Positions 25,911-35,045 are shown, counted from the stretch's first letter. The stretch: 64,000 bases of DNA from Microlunatus parietis (GCF_013407955.1 NZ_JACCBU010000001.1:4588001-4652000), one strand, 5' to 3'. Made by a program: numbers and translations. The notes: a model not told the origin generated them from the letters alone.

Positions 25911-25967
25911 CGACCGGTCACTTCTGCAGCGACACGCCGCAAAAACGGCTGCGTTTGTGACTGGTCG
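25911..25967. repeat. Hairpin element, probable degenerate relative of the cassette repeats
   Basis: Arms CGACCGGTCAC (25911-25921) and GTGACTGGTCG (25957-25967) pair at 10 of 11 positions, with a second inner pairing GCAGC/GCTGC. The right arm keeps the run TTTGTGAC found in the DUF559 cassette hairpins, and the left arm keeps GTCAC followed by TCTGCA. It stands 14 nt after a stop codon, and could also serve as a terminator. Confidence 0.5.
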
Positions 25968-26062
25968 GCGGAATTTTCACGGGCGCGGGGCTGCGGCATT
26001 AGGCTGCCGAGCGCGCCGGTTCGTCAGTCCGGCGGGGTACGTGATCATGGATGGAGGTCGGG

Positions 26063-26989
26063 ATGCTGCGTCGCGCCCTGCTCGGAATGTCTCGCAGCCA
26101 GGGGATCAAGAATCTCCTCACCCGGCTTCCGGTGACCTCCGACGTGGTGGCCAGGTTCGTGGCCGGGGAGACGGTCGACCAGGCCGTCGCCGCGACCCGT
26201 CAACTGGCCGGCGCGGGGCTCAAGATCACGATCGACCATCTCGGTGAGGACACCACCTCGCGGGCCCAGGCCGATGCCGTCGCGCTGGCGTACGTCGACC
26301 TGCTGGGCCGGCTCCGCGAGGCCGAGCTGACCGGCGCCGCCGAGGTGTCGGTGAAACTGTCCGCCCTCGGGCAGCAGCTGCCGGACGGGGAGAAGATCGC
26401 GCTCGAGCACGCGCACACCATCTGCGCCGCGGCCGAGACGGCGGGCACGACCGTCACGCTGGACGCCGAGGACCACACGACCACCGACTCCACGTTGTCG
26501 GTGCTGCGCGAACTGCGCCGGGACTTTCCGCGTACGGGGGCGGTGCTGCAGGCGTATCTGTACCGGACCGAGGGCGACTGTCGCGACCTCGCCGTCGAGG
26601 GTTCCCGGGTCCGGCTCTGCAAGGGCGCCTATAACGAGCCGGAGAGCGTCGCGTTCACCGATCAGCATGAGGTGGACCGGGCCTACGTCCGGTGCCTGAA
26701 GATCCTGCTCGCCGGGCCCGGCTACCCGATGCTCGCGACGCACGACCCGCGGCTGATCGAGATCGCGCTGAAGCTGGCCCGGGACAACGTACGGCCGGTG
26801 GACAGCTACGAGTTGCAGATGCTGTACGGGATCCGGCCGACCGAGCAGCAGCGGCTGGTCAATCTGGGCCACCAGGTCCGGGTCTACCTCCCGTACGGCA
26901 ACGACTGGTACGGCTACCTGGTCCGCCGCCTCGCCGAACGCCCGGCCAACGTGAGCTTCTTCGCCCGGAGTCTGGTCAGCAAGAACTGA
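26063..26989 (+). CDS. putB: Proline dehydrogenase
   Basis: Oxidises proline to pyrroline-5-carboxylate with FAD, the first step of proline use. The 308-residue single-domain form is the actinobacterial/PutB type, not the bifunctional PutA. Visible motifs are VKLSALG, TLDAEDHTTTD, RLCKGAYNE and QMLYGIRP. The ATG at 26063 is selected because GGAGG (26053-26057) lies 5 nt upstream. proC at 31383 catalyses the opposite branch, but no P5C dehydrogenase gene is adjacent. Confidence 0.9.
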   Translation: MLRRALLGMSRSQGIKNLLTRLPVTSDVVARFVAGETVDQAVAATRQLAGAGLKITIDHLGEDTTSRAQADAVALAYVDLLGRLREAELTGAAEVSVKLSALGQQLPDGEKIALEHAHTICAAAETAGTTVTLDAEDHTTTDSTLSVLRELRRDFPRTGAVLQAYLYRTEGDCRDLAVEGSRVRLCKGAYNEPESVAFTDQHEVDRAYVRCLKILLAGPGYPMLATHDPRLIEIALKLARDNVRPVDSYELQMLYGIRPTEQQRLVNLGHQVRVYLPYGNDWYGYLVRRLAERPANVSFFARSLVSKN

Positions 26990-26999
26990 GGAGGTCGCC

Positions 27000-27609
27000 G
27001 TGGACCCGTACCAGGTCACCGTCTGGGACACCGAGACCGAGCCGATCGGCCGCGCCCTGGTGCTGCCCGGCGGCAACTACACCGCGGACGCGCCGATCCT
27101 GTACTGGGGCCTGCCAGGTCGCGGCCTCCGCCGGCTGGCAGGTGACCACGATGCGCTGGCAGACCGAGGGCGTGACCGCGGCGGAGCGGGTCGGCTTCGT
27201 CGAGCAGGGCGCGGACCTGCTCGACGCGACCGCACCGCTGGCACCGCGGACCATGGTGATCGCCAAGTCGCTGGGCACTCTCGCCGCGCCCTGGGCGACG
27301 CGGAAGGGTTATGCCGGCGTCTGGCTGACCCCGCTGCTCACCGATCCGGCGGTACGCCGAAGCCTGACGATCCCCGGCCCGCCCTCGCTCGCGGTCGGCG
27401 GGACGGCCGACAAGCTCTGGGACGCGGCCGCCGTCCGCGACCTGCGCGGCACCGTGCTGGAACTCGAGGGCGCCGACCACGCCCTGCACCATGGCACCGA
27501 CTGGCGCGCCTCGCTCGGCGTCCTGGAGCGCACTCTGGAGGCGGTCGCGGCCCACCTTTCGCTCCAGCTCCAGTCCTCGGGCGACCCGGCTCAGACCTCG
27601 ACCCGGTAG
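27000..27609 (+). pseudogene. Alpha/beta-hydrolase gene with an apparent +1 frameshift
   Basis: The gene starts at GTG 27000 (GGAGG 5 nt upstream, 10 nt after putB) and reads a hydrolase N-terminus up to PILYWG near 27110. The rest of the same protein continues in another frame: CQVAASAGWQVTTMRW, then MVIAKSLGTLA (nucleophile elbow GxSxG-like, here AKSLG) and the terminal ADHALHH. The shift falls in GGGGCC at 27106-27111 and equals one surplus base. The rest is intact and conserved in pattern, so it is either a recent mutation or an assembly error. The family is a dienelactone-hydrolase/KANL3-like one. Confidence 0.7.
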
Positions 27610-27980
27610 CCGAGGTCGAGGTCGGCGGCGTTCCGGCCGCGGATGCCCCAGTTGACCTTCGGCGTCTCGGTCAGTGTGATCTCGACACTGTGCGGGGCGA
27701 TGCCGGCGTCGCGCTCGATCCGCGCGAACAACTCGGCGATCAGCCGCCGCTTGGCGTCGTCGGAGCGGCCGGAGAACAGGGAGATCTCGATGATCGTGTA
27801 GTCCTCGCCGCGATCGGCGGGATGGACGAAGTCCTCGGCGGCCAATCCGACGAAGCGGTGGAACCGTTTCTCGGCCGGATAGTCCAGCGCCACCATGACG
27901 GCACCGTGGATCGCGTCCGACAGCGCGGCACGGCGCCGGGTGAGTGGCTCCCGATGTCCGTACACGACGACTTGGGCCAT
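27591..27980 (-). CDS. Tautomerase-family protein lacking Pro1
   Basis: A 129-residue protein of the Tautomerase_2 type: RRAALSDAIHGAVMVAL, the central EDFVHP and TIIEISLFSGRSDDAKRRLIAELF match the beta-alpha-beta unit of the family. Catalysis in the family depends on Pro at the first position after Met, and this sequence reads MAQVV, so Pro1 is missing. TAGAAT (27988-27993) lies 7 nt before the ATG, supporting the start. The 3' end overlaps the frameshifted hydrolase by 19 nt. Confidence 0.75.
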   Translation of the reverse strand: MAQVVVYGHREPLTRRRAALSDAIHGAVMVALDYPAEKRFHRFVGLAAEDFVHPADRGEDYTIIEISLFSGRSDDAKRRLIAELFARIERDAGIAPHSVEITLTETPKVNWGIRGRNAADLDLGYRVEV

Positions 27981-28003
27981 GGCCCGGATTCTAGGCCCCG
28001 CGG

Positions 28004-29056
28004 TCAGGCGAGGTTGCGGGCGGCCGGGCAGTCGAACGGATCGCGGGCGTGCAGGCCGACCCGGTTGAGATAGCTCACGATCCGCGCGTACGACGCGGGC
28101 AGGCTCGTCTCGATGTAGGGGATCTTGACCCGCTGGCAGTGTTCCCGGACGATGGCCGCCGCGCGACGCAGGTGCGGCCGCGGCATGCTCGGGAAGAGGT
28201 GGTGCTCGATCTGGTAGTTGAGCCCGCCCATCAGCGTCGTGGTCCCGAAGCCGCGGATGTTGCGCGAGGTGAGCACCTGCTTGCGGACGAAGTCCAGCTT
28301 GCTCTTGGCCGAGATGATCGGCATCCCCTTGTGGTTCGGGGCGAACGACATGCCCATGTAGAACCCGAACACCGCCACCTGGACGCCCAGGAACGCGGCA
28401 CCCATGCCGGGCCCGAGCAACAGGATCACGACGGTCGGGAAGAGTGTCAGCCGAAGGACGAGCAGGACCCGCTCGAGTGTCGTCGCGCGTCCGGAGCGGC
28501 TGAACACGCTCTTCACGGAGTCGACATGCAGGCCGAGGCCGGTGAGCAGCAGCAGCGGGAAGAACAGGTAGCCCTGCTTGCGGGTGATCGCGGCCCAGAT
28601 GCCGCGCTTGGCCCGGGCGTGCTCCTCGTCGAAGGAGAGGATGTCGATGTCGATGTCGGGGTCGCGACCGATCTTGTTCGGATTGGCATGGTGCCGGCTG
28701 TGCTTCGACTGCCACCAGGAATAGCTGAGGCCGACCACGCCGGAGCCGATCAACAGACCCGCAAGATCATTCTTACGGGCGGAGGCGAACACCTGCTTGT
28801 GAGCGGCCTCGTGGGCGAAGAACGCGAACTGGGTGAAGATCACGCCGAGCCCGGCCGCGATCAGCAGCTGGAACCAGGACGAACCGAGCAGTGCGCCACC
28901 CGTCACGGCGACCGCGGTGCAGCCGACCAGGACAGCGAGCAGCGTGATGTAGAAACCTGGGGTCCGTTTCAGCAGACCCGCCTCCTGGACCGCCTGAATC
29001 AGCGAGTGATGGGAGCTCTCCGGGCGATCGGTGACGGTGTGTGTGGTTGTGGTCAT
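28004..29056 (-). CDS. Membrane fatty acid desaturase
   Basis: A 350-residue di-iron desaturase of the acyl-CoA/acyl-lipid type. The histidine boxes are HEAAH (82-86), HSRHH (119-123) and QIEHH (282-286); the last, with Gln instead of His, is usual for front-end desaturases. Four to six membrane segments surround them. The gene is monocistronic, and a possible promoter (TAGGCT, minus strand, near 29173-29178) lies about 115 nt upstream. Regulation by temperature or lipid demand is common in the family but not shown here. Confidence 0.85.
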   Translation of the reverse strand: MTTTTHTVTDRPESSHHSLIQAVQEAGLLKRTPGFYITLLAVLVGCTAVAVTGGALLGSSWFQLLIAAGLGVIFTQFAFFAHEAAHKQVFASARKNDLAGLLIGSGVVGLSYSWWQSKHSRHHANPNKIGRDPDIDIDILSFDEEHARAKRGIWAAITRKQGYLFFPLLLLTGLGLHVDSVKSVFSRSGRATTLERVLLVLRLTLFPTVVILLLGPGMGAAFLGVQVAVFGFYMGMSFAPNHKGMPIISAKSKLDFVRKQVLTSRNIRGFGTTTLMGGLNYQIEHHLFPSMPRPHLRRAAAIVREHCQRVKIPYIETSLPASYARIVSYLNRVGLHARDPFDCPAARNLA

Positions 29057-29485
29057 CGGTCCTTGCTCGAGGTCGGAAACTGCACCCGCGTGATCAAGGC
29101 GAGACCAGGCGTCCCGGGATGCCCTTCAACGGCTACGTTCGGCGGTGGCGCCGAACCGGTGTTGCCCCCAGCCTAGGCGCCGAGCCCCAAAATTCCCGAC
29201 TCCGCCTCGAGAAGCCGGAACCCCTGGCCGGCGGACGGGTAGCTCGGCCGCTGTTTCCCCGGAGGGGGTCGGAGGGCCTTACGAGCTTCGCCGCGTCTCG
29301 CCAGAGGCGTCGGACTGGGTCGCGTCGGGTCCGCGTCCAAGCGGCGGTCCTGCAGGCGGCTGCCAGCGGTGAGCGGCGACGGGGAGTCATCGGCTGTCGG
29401 AGCACGAGGAATCGTCACCGCGGTTACCACCAGCCTACACCACGGATCCCCAGCTGCTTGTTGATCAATCGATCGCCGACCATGA
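29057..29485. other. 429-bp gap between desaturase and CPBP gene
   Basis: Short overlapping frames on both strands look like noise. The only suggestive item is the TAGGCT box at 29173-29178 (minus strand), a possible -10 for the desaturase. I looked for a riboswitch or tRNA and saw neither. Confidence 0.4.
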
Positions 29486-30280
29486 TCACAACCAGTCGAC
29501 GTGCGGCGCCACCAGGGAATAACCGACGAACGCCACGATGTCGAGCAGCAGATGGGCGACGACGAGCGGGGCGACCCGCTTCCATTTCAGATAGATCAAC
29601 CCGAACACCAAGCCCATGATCAGGTTGCCGATGAAGCCGCCGAACCCCTGATAGAGATGGTACGAGCCGCGCATGACGGCACTGGTGAACAAGATCGCGA
29701 CCACCGGCCAGTTGAGCTGGCGGAACCGGGTGAACAGGTAGCCGATCATGATCACCTCCTCCACGATCGAGTTCTCGGCCGCGGACAGGATCAAGATCGG
29801 GATCGTCCACCACTGGTCGGTCAACGCGGACGCCTGCACCTGGGTGTTGATCCCGAGCGCCCGGGCGGCGAGATACAGGCCGAGGCCGGGGATGCCGATC
29901 CCGGCGGCGATCACGGTGCCGAACCAGGCGTCGAAGCCCGGCCGCCGATGATCGAAACCGATCGTGCGCGGGCCGTCACCCGGGTCGCGGTTCAGCAGGT
30001 ACAGCGCCAGCAGGGCCGGCACCACGCCGAATCCGACCGCGGCCAGCTGGTAGGTCAGGTCCAGCCAGGGCCGGTCCGGCACGATCGACGGGTTCAGCGT
30101 CGAGGTCTGCTGGTTCAGCGCCTCCGGCCGGGTCAGCCGGTCCGCGATGGCCAAGATCGAATAGATCGCCGAGCGGCCCAGCGACAGCGCCAGCAGCAGG
30201 ATGATCTCGAGGCCGTACCGGCGCGTCGGAACCAGTCCGGCCAGGGCGGGCTCGGAGGTGGGCACGGTCACGGGGTCCAT
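29486..30280 (-). CDS. CPBP-family intramembrane metalloprotease
   Basis: A 264-residue membrane protein with about seven helices. The CPBP/Abi motifs are in order: EEVIMIGYLFTRF (two Glu), RGSYHLYQG (His) and HLLLDIVAF (His). Family members are glutamate-type intramembrane proteases or, in some bacteria, bacteriocin self-immunity proteins. No bacteriocin gene is near. The ATG at 30280 begins just before the first helix; the longer open frame upstream is antisense to asd. Confidence 0.8.
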   Translation of the reverse strand: MDPVTVPTSEPALAGLVPTRRYGLEIILLLALSLGRSAIYSILAIADRLTRPEALNQQTSTLNPSIVPDRPWLDLTYQLAAVGFGVVPALLALYLLNRDPGDGPRTIGFDHRRPGFDAWFGTVIAAGIGIPGLGLYLAARALGINTQVQASALTDQWWTIPILILSAAENSIVEEVIMIGYLFTRFRQLNWPVVAILFTSAVMRGSYHLYQGFGGFIGNLIMGLVFGLIYLKWKRVAPLVVAHLLLDIVAFVGYSLVAPHVDWL

Positions 30281-30340
30281 CTTGCCCGACCGGCCCTTCC
30301 TCGATGCGGACAGACTTTTCTCGACCGGGGCGCCCGCCCG

Positions 30341-30346
30341 TAGGCT
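30341..30346 (+). promoter_or_regulatory. -10 box of asd leaderless promoter
   Basis: TAGGCT is followed by GTCGGC and then the ATG of asd. The identical string TAGGCT-GTCGGC precedes the GTG of the TetR gene at 38714. Confidence 0.5.
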
Positions 30347-30352
30347 GTCGGC

Positions 30353-31390
30353 ATGCGTGTTGGTGTATTCGGAGCGACCGGACAGGTGGGCGGCGTGATG
30401 CGCACGCTGCTCGCCGAGCGCCGGTTCGACGTCTCGGAGATCCGGTTCTTCGCCTCGGCCCGTTCGGCCGGGACCAAGCTGCCCTGGGGTGACGGTGAGG
30501 TGGTGGTCGAGGACACCGAGACCGCCGACTTCGCCGGGCTCGACCTGGCGCTGTTCTCCGCCGGCAAGCACGCCTCCAAGGCCGTCGCGCCGAAGGTCGC
30601 CGCGGCCGGCGCGATCGTGATCGACAATTCGTCGGCCTGGCGGATGGATCCCGAGGTGCCGCTGGTCGTCGCCGAGGTCAACCCGGAGGACGCGCGGAAG
30701 CCTCCGTTGGGCATCATCGCCAACCCGAACTGCACCACGATGGCCGCGATGCCGGTACTGGCGCCGCTGAACCGCGCGGCCGGATTGGTCCGGCTGCAGG
30801 TCACCACCTACCAGGCGACGTCGGGTTCCGGCGGCGCCGGGGTGGCCGAGCTCGACCGGCAGGTCCGGGCGGTGGCCGACCGGGCCGCGGCGCTCGCCTT
30901 CGACGGCCGCGCGGTCGAACTGCCCGCGCCCGAGGTGTACGCCAAGCCGATCGCGTTCAACGTGCTGCCGCTGGCCGGCTCGCTGGTCGACGACGGCTCG
31001 GGCGAGACCGACGAGGAACAGAAGCTGCGCAACGAGTCGCGGAAGATCCTGCACCTGCCGGACCTGCTCGTGGCCGGCACCTGCGTCCGCGTGCCGGTGT
31101 TCACCGGTCACTCGTTGGCCATCCACGCCGAGTTCTCGCAAGACCTGTCGCCGGAGCAGGCCACGGCGCTGCTCGCGGAGGCGCCCGGCGTCTCGCTGCT
31201 CGACGTACCGACTCCGCTGGATGCGGCCGGGCAGGACCCGAGCTACGTCGGCCGGATCCGCGCCGACCAGTCCGCCCCGGCCGGCAAGGGCCTGATCTTC
31301 TTCGTCAGCAACGACAACCTGCGCAAGGGCGCCGCGCTGAACGCGGTCCAGATCGCCGAACTCGTCCAGAAACAACTGGTCCATGGCTGA
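30353..31390 (+). CDS. asd: Aspartate-semialdehyde dehydrogenase
   Basis: Makes aspartate semialdehyde, the branch point to lysine/diaminopimelate, threonine and methionine. The 345-residue protein has GATGQVGGVM at the N-terminus, the catalytic Cys in NPNCTT, and the substrate-binding SGSGG segment. A lysC gene, often its upstream partner in actinobacteria, is absent. The last 8 bp overlap proC, so asd-proC-acuC appear to be one transcript. Confidence 0.92.
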   Translation: MRVGVFGATGQVGGVMRTLLAERRFDVSEIRFFASARSAGTKLPWGDGEVVVEDTETADFAGLDLALFSAGKHASKAVAPKVAAAGAIVIDNSSAWRMDPEVPLVVAEVNPEDARKPPLGIIANPNCTTMAAMPVLAPLNRAAGLVRLQVTTYQATSGSGGAGVAELDRQVRAVADRAAALAFDGRAVELPAPEVYAKPIAFNVLPLAGSLVDDGSGETDEEQKLRNESRKILHLPDLLVAGTCVRVPVFTGHSLAIHAEFSQDLSPEQATALLAEAPGVSLLDVPTPLDAAGQDPSYVGRIRADQSAPAGKGLIFFVSNDNLRKGAALNAVQIAELVQKQLVHG

Positions 31391-32249
31391 TCATGATCGG
31401 CTCGCCATTCTCGGCGCGGGGGTGATGGGGGAGACCGTACTCTCCGGGCTGCTCCGCGCCGGCTGGGATGTGGGCCGGATCGTGGCCACCGACCGGCGGC
31501 CGGCCCGGGAGGCCGAGCTGAAGGATCGGTACGGGGTACGGATGCTGACCAACCTCGACGCGGTCGCCGAGGCGGACACCGTGCTGATGGTGGTGAAGCC
31601 GCAGGACATGCGGGACCTGCTGACCGAGATCGGCCCGTCGGTCCGCCCGGACACCTTGATCGTCTCGCTCGCCGCCGGCGTCGAAACGATCTTGATCGAG
31701 GACCTGCTGCCGGCCGGGGTGCCGGTGGTCCGGGTGATGCCGAACACGCCGGCCCAGGTGGACGAGGGGATGGCGACGATCTCCGCCGGCCGGCACGCCG
31801 GTGATGATCATGTGCAGCGGGTCAGCGCGATCCTGGCGGCGACGGGCCGGGTGCTCGTCGTACCGGAGAAGTATCAGGACGCCGTCACCGCGATCTCCGG
31901 CACCGGCCCGGCCTACCTGTTCTTCGTGGTCGAGGCGATGATCGAGGCCGGCGTCCACCTCGGGTTGCCGCGGGACACCGCGACCGAGCTGGTGGTGCAG
32001 ACGATGCTCGGCTCGGCGAAGCTGCTTCGGGAGACCGGCGAGCACCCGACGGTGCTCCGGGAACGGGTCACCTCGCCGGGCGGGACCACGGCCGCGGCGA
32101 TCCGCGAGCTGGAACAACACCGGGTGCGGGCCGCGTTCATGGGCGCGATGGAGGCCGCCCGGGATCGCAGTCGTGATCTTGCTGCCGCAGCCCGGGCCGC
32201 TGCCGTACAAGATCATCAGAGCGGGAATGATCATGGGGGTACTGGGTGA
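31383..32249 (+). CDS. proC: Pyrroline-5-carboxylate reductase
   Basis: Final step of proline synthesis. The 288-residue protein shows GAGVMGE at the nucleotide site, VMPNTP in the core, and the C-terminal helical SGTGPAYLFF and TSPGGTTAAAI motifs. The start overlaps the end of asd by 8 bp, and the stop overlaps the next gene by 4 bp. The link asd-proC-acuC is unusual outside actinobacteria; the neighbouring BldC-type gene is the conserved part of the actinobacterial proC context. Confidence 0.92.
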   Translation: MADHDRLAILGAGVMGETVLSGLLRAGWDVGRIVATDRRPAREAELKDRYGVRMLTNLDAVAEADTVLMVVKPQDMRDLLTEIGPSVRPDTLIVSLAAGVETILIEDLLPAGVPVVRVMPNTPAQVDEGMATISAGRHAGDDHVQRVSAILAATGRVLVVPEKYQDAVTAISGTGPAYLFFVVEAMIEAGVHLGLPRDTATELVVQTMLGSAKLLRETGEHPTVLRERVTSPGGTTAAAIRELEQHRVRAAFMGAMEAARDRSRDLAAAARAAAVQDHQSGNDHGGTG

Positions 32250-33388
32250 GTGCACGGCTGATCTACGGCGAAGAGCTGACCCGGTACGATTTCGGGCCGC
32301 ACCATCCGATGGGGCCCGGCCGGGTCCGCGGAGCCATCTCACTGGCCCGTCAGCTCGGAGTCCTCGATCGGCTGGAGGTGGTCCCGCCGCCTCCCCTGGA
32401 CGAGTCGCTGATCACGACCGTCCACACCCCTGACTACGTCGAGGCGGTGAAGTCCGGCCGCCCGGACGCCCAGTACGGGCTCGGTACCACGGACAACCCG
32501 ATCTTCCCGCAGATGCACGACATCGCCGGCCTGGTGCTGACCGCGAGCGTCACGGCGGCCGAGGCGGTCTGGACCGGGGCCGCCCGCCGAGCCTGCAACA
32601 TCAGTGGCGGCCTGCACCATGCGATGCCGGCCAGCGCCAGCGGCTTCTGCGTCTACAACGACGTCGCCGCCGCGATCCACTGGCTGCTCGACCAGGGCTG
32701 CGAACGGGTCGGGTACGTCGACGTCGACGTCCACCACGGCGACGGCGTCCAGACGATCTTCTACGACGACCCGCGGGTGACCACGATCAGCCTGCACCAG
32801 AGCCCGACCTGCCTGTTTCCTGGCACCGGCTTCCCGACCGAGACCGGTGGCCCGGACGCTCCCGGCTCGGCGGTCAACGTGGCGTTGCCGCCGGGCACCG
32901 ACGACCGGGACTGGCTGCGCGCGTTCCACGCCGTGGCGCCGGACGTGCTGCGCGCGTTCGAGCCGCAGGTGCTGCTCACCCAGCACGGCTGCGACACCCA
33001 CCGCAGCGATCCGCTGGCCGACCTCGACCTGAGCGTCGACGGGCAGCGGGCGTCCTACCTGGCGCTGGCCGAGCTGGCCGCGGAACTGTGCGACGGGCGC
33101 TGGATCTCCACCGGCGGCGGCGGCTATGCGAGTGCCTCGGTGGTGCCGCGGGCCTGGACCCATCTGCTGGCGATCGTGTCCGGTGAGCCGGTGCCGCCGG
33201 ACACTCCGCTGCCGCAGGCCTGGCTGGACGAGGCCGACCAGGTGGGGCCGAAGTCGATGAGTGACGGCGCCGAGGTGTCGTTCTCCCGGTTCGAGCACGG
33301 CTACGATCCGGCCAGCGCGCTGGACCGGGCGATCCTGGCGACTCGCCGGGCCGTTTTCCCGGACCTCGGACTGGACCCCGAATTCTGA
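32246..33388 (+). CDS. acuC: AcuC-like histone deacetylase-family hydrolase
   Basis: A 380-residue zinc deacetylase of the AcuC/class II HDAC type. The substrate channel and metal site are GGLHHAMPASASGFCVYND and DVDVHHGDGVQ, with a later GGGGY motif. AcuC removes acetyl groups from acetyl-CoA synthetase in Bacillus. Start GTG 32246 overlaps proC in a GTGA arrangement. No acuA or acsA is close, so the acetyl-CoA role is inferred from family only. Confidence 0.85.
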   Translation: MSARLIYGEELTRYDFGPHHPMGPGRVRGAISLARQLGVLDRLEVVPPPPLDESLITTVHTPDYVEAVKSGRPDAQYGLGTTDNPIFPQMHDIAGLVLTASVTAAEAVWTGAARRACNISGGLHHAMPASASGFCVYNDVAAAIHWLLDQGCERVGYVDVDVHHGDGVQTIFYDDPRVTTISLHQSPTCLFPGTGFPTETGGPDAPGSAVNVALPPGTDDRDWLRAFHAVAPDVLRAFEPQVLLTQHGCDTHRSDPLADLDLSVDGQRASYLALAELAAELCDGRWISTGGGGYASASVVPRAWTHLLAIVSGEPVPPDTPLPQAWLDEADQVGPKSMSDGAEVSFSRFEHGYDPASALDRAILATRRAVFPDLGLDPEF

Positions 33389-33456
33389 GCTTCGAAGGGC
33401 GACTCGTCAACGATATCGTCGGCGTGTCGCCGCTGAATTTGCGCTGACTACTTTCC

Positions 33457-33471
33457 CAACTGCCTCAGTTG
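33457..33471. promoter_or_regulatory. Inverted repeat upstream of the BldC-type gene
   Basis: CAACTG (33457-33462) and CAGTTG (33466-33471) are exact complements around CCT. A TACTCT box (33475-33480) follows directly and could be a -10. Position and symmetry suit an operator for the small regulator itself. Confidence 0.4.
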
Positions 33472-33568
33472 CCACTACTCTCACAGGAAGAACTAGTCGT
33501 GCGCCGGAGGGGAAGCCGGCGCGGGCCCGTGTCTCAGCGGAGCCCTACCAGATTGGGGTTGAGGAACG

Positions 33569-33799
33569 ATGGCTGAAGCCGCGCATCCGGGGAAAGGCAG
33601 GTCGGCGCCGTCCGATCTGTCGGGGGTCAAGTTCATGACCGTCGCCGAGGTGGCCGCCATCATGCGGGTGTCGAAGATGTCGGTCTACCGGTTGATCCAC
33701 AACGGGCAGCTCGAGGCGGCCCGCTTCGGCCGCAGTTTCCGGGTCTCCGAGGCCGACGTCGACGCCTATCTGCGTCGCTCCTACGACGTCGCCGGCTGA
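33569..33799 (+). CDS. BldC-type small helix-turn-helix protein
   Basis: A 76-residue MerR-like winged-helix protein (VAEVAAIMRVSKMSVYRLIHNGQLEAARFGRSFRVSEADVDAYL) of the excisionase/BldC class. The order proC, then this gene is conserved in actinobacteria. BldC in Streptomyces delays development by binding direct repeats head to tail; whether this protein does so is inference. The gene lies 13 bp before the next, so it may head a two-gene unit. Confidence 0.85.
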   Translation: MAEAAHPGKGRSAPSDLSGVKFMTVAEVAAIMRVSKMSVYRLIHNGQLEAARFGRSFRVSEADVDAYLRRSYDVAG

Positions 33800-33812
33800 C
33801 CGCCGGCCGCCC

Positions 33813-35045
33813 GTGCTGCGGCGCGGGTTCGCGACGCTGCTGTCGCTGCTGGCCATCGCCGGGCTGCTCCGGTTGATCCTTCCGTCCGTGCTGGATACCC
33901 CTGACGCCCGGGCTCCGGGTGTCGCGAGCCAGCTCGATCACCTCAAGACCCGGCTCACCGACGGCTCGGCGCGCGAGGCGCAGGCCCTGTTCCCGGAGGG
34001 CGAGTTCTTCACCTTCATCCTGTACGGGCTCGCCCGCGTCGACGAGGTCGCCCGCGGCGGCGATCCGGCCGGCCTCGCGGAGGCGCGGCGGGCGTTGGAC
34101 CTGGCCACGGCGCCCGCGGTACGGGAGCGGTTCGGGGCCGATCAGCCGCTGCCGTACGGGATCTTCTACGCGGGCTGGACCAACTGGCTGCGCGGCGCCC
34201 TGTTGCAGCAGCAGGAGCCGCGCGACCCGGAGTTGCTGGCCGAGTTCACCGAGCAGGCGCGGGCCATCGCTGCCGCTTTCGTCGCGGCGCCGTCGCCGTA
34301 CCTGACCTCCTATCCGGGGCAGGCCTGGCCGTGCGACTCGGTGGTCGGTGTCGCCTCGCTCGCGCTCTACCGCGAACTCACCGGCGAGGTGTCCGTGACC
34401 GCCGTCGTCGACCGCTGGCTCGCCGCTTCCCGGGACCACCTCGACCCCGCCACCGGACTGCTGCCGCACCGGGCCGACCCCGAGACCGGCCGACCGCTGG
34501 AGGGTGCCCGGGCGACCTCGCTGACGGTGGCGCTGGTCTTCCTGCCCGACGTCGATCCCGGCTTCGCGGCCGAGGCGTATCGACGGTTCCGGGACACGTT
34601 CTTGATCACCCCGCTCGGCATCCCGGCGGTCCGTGAGTTCCCGCGTGGAACCTCGGGGGCGGGCGACGTCGACTCCGGACCGCTGATCGGCGGCGTCAGC
34701 CTGTCCGCGACCGTGGTCGCCCTGGGTGCGGCGCAGAACAACGGCGATCGGGCCCTGGCGGCCGAGATCGGCACGGCCGGCGAGCTGATCGGGCTGCCGC
34801 TGGACCTGCCCGGCGGCAAACGGTACGCGGCCGGCCTGCTGCCGATCGGCGACACCTTCGTCGCCTGGGCCAAGGGCGTCCGCCCGCTCGTCGCCGACCC
34901 GGTCCCGGAAGTTGAGTCGGCGGTCGGTCCGGCCTCGCGCACCATCTGGGTGATCGCCCTACTCCTGCTCGCTTTAGTCGGCTGGCTCCCCGAACTCCGC
35001 CGCCGACCCGAGGGTTCCGGCTCCGGCGCCGGACACGTTTCCTGA
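33813..35045 (+). CDS. Membrane-anchored alpha/alpha-toroid-like protein
   Basis: A 410-residue protein. One helix at the N-terminus (~5-25) and one at the C-terminus (~376-395) flank a helical domain rich in Trp/Tyr and with WPCDSVV, GLLPHRADPETG and TSLTVAL repeats, resembling the alpha/alpha barrel of linalool dehydratase-isomerase-like or trehalase-like proteins. The catalytic residues of those enzymes are not evident. Start GTG 33813. No enzyme function is assigned. Confidence 0.65.
   Translation: MLRRGFATLLSLLAIAGLLRLILPSVLDTPDARAPGVASQLDHLKTRLTDGSAREAQALFPEGEFFTFILYGLARVDEVARGGDPAGLAEARRALDLATAPAVRERFGADQPLPYGIFYAGWTNWLRGALLQQQEPRDPELLAEFTEQARAIAAAFVAAPSPYLTSYPGQAWPCDSVVGVASLALYRELTGEVSVTAVVDRWLAASRDHLDPATGLLPHRADPETGRPLEGARATSLTVALVFLPDVDPGFAAEAYRRFRDTFLITPLGIPAVREFPRGTSGAGDVDSGPLIGGVSLSATVVALGAAQNNGDRALAAEIGTAGELIGLPLDLPGGKRYAAGLLPIGDTFVAWAKGVRPLVADPVPEVESAVGPASRTIWVIALLLLALVGWLPELRRRPEGSGSGAGHVS

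Noticed and set aside
29057..29485. Possible riboswitch or small RNA before the CPBP or desaturase gene
   Set aside because: Several GGAGG-like runs suggested structure, but no stable consensus of a known class (including c-di-AMP) could be traced.
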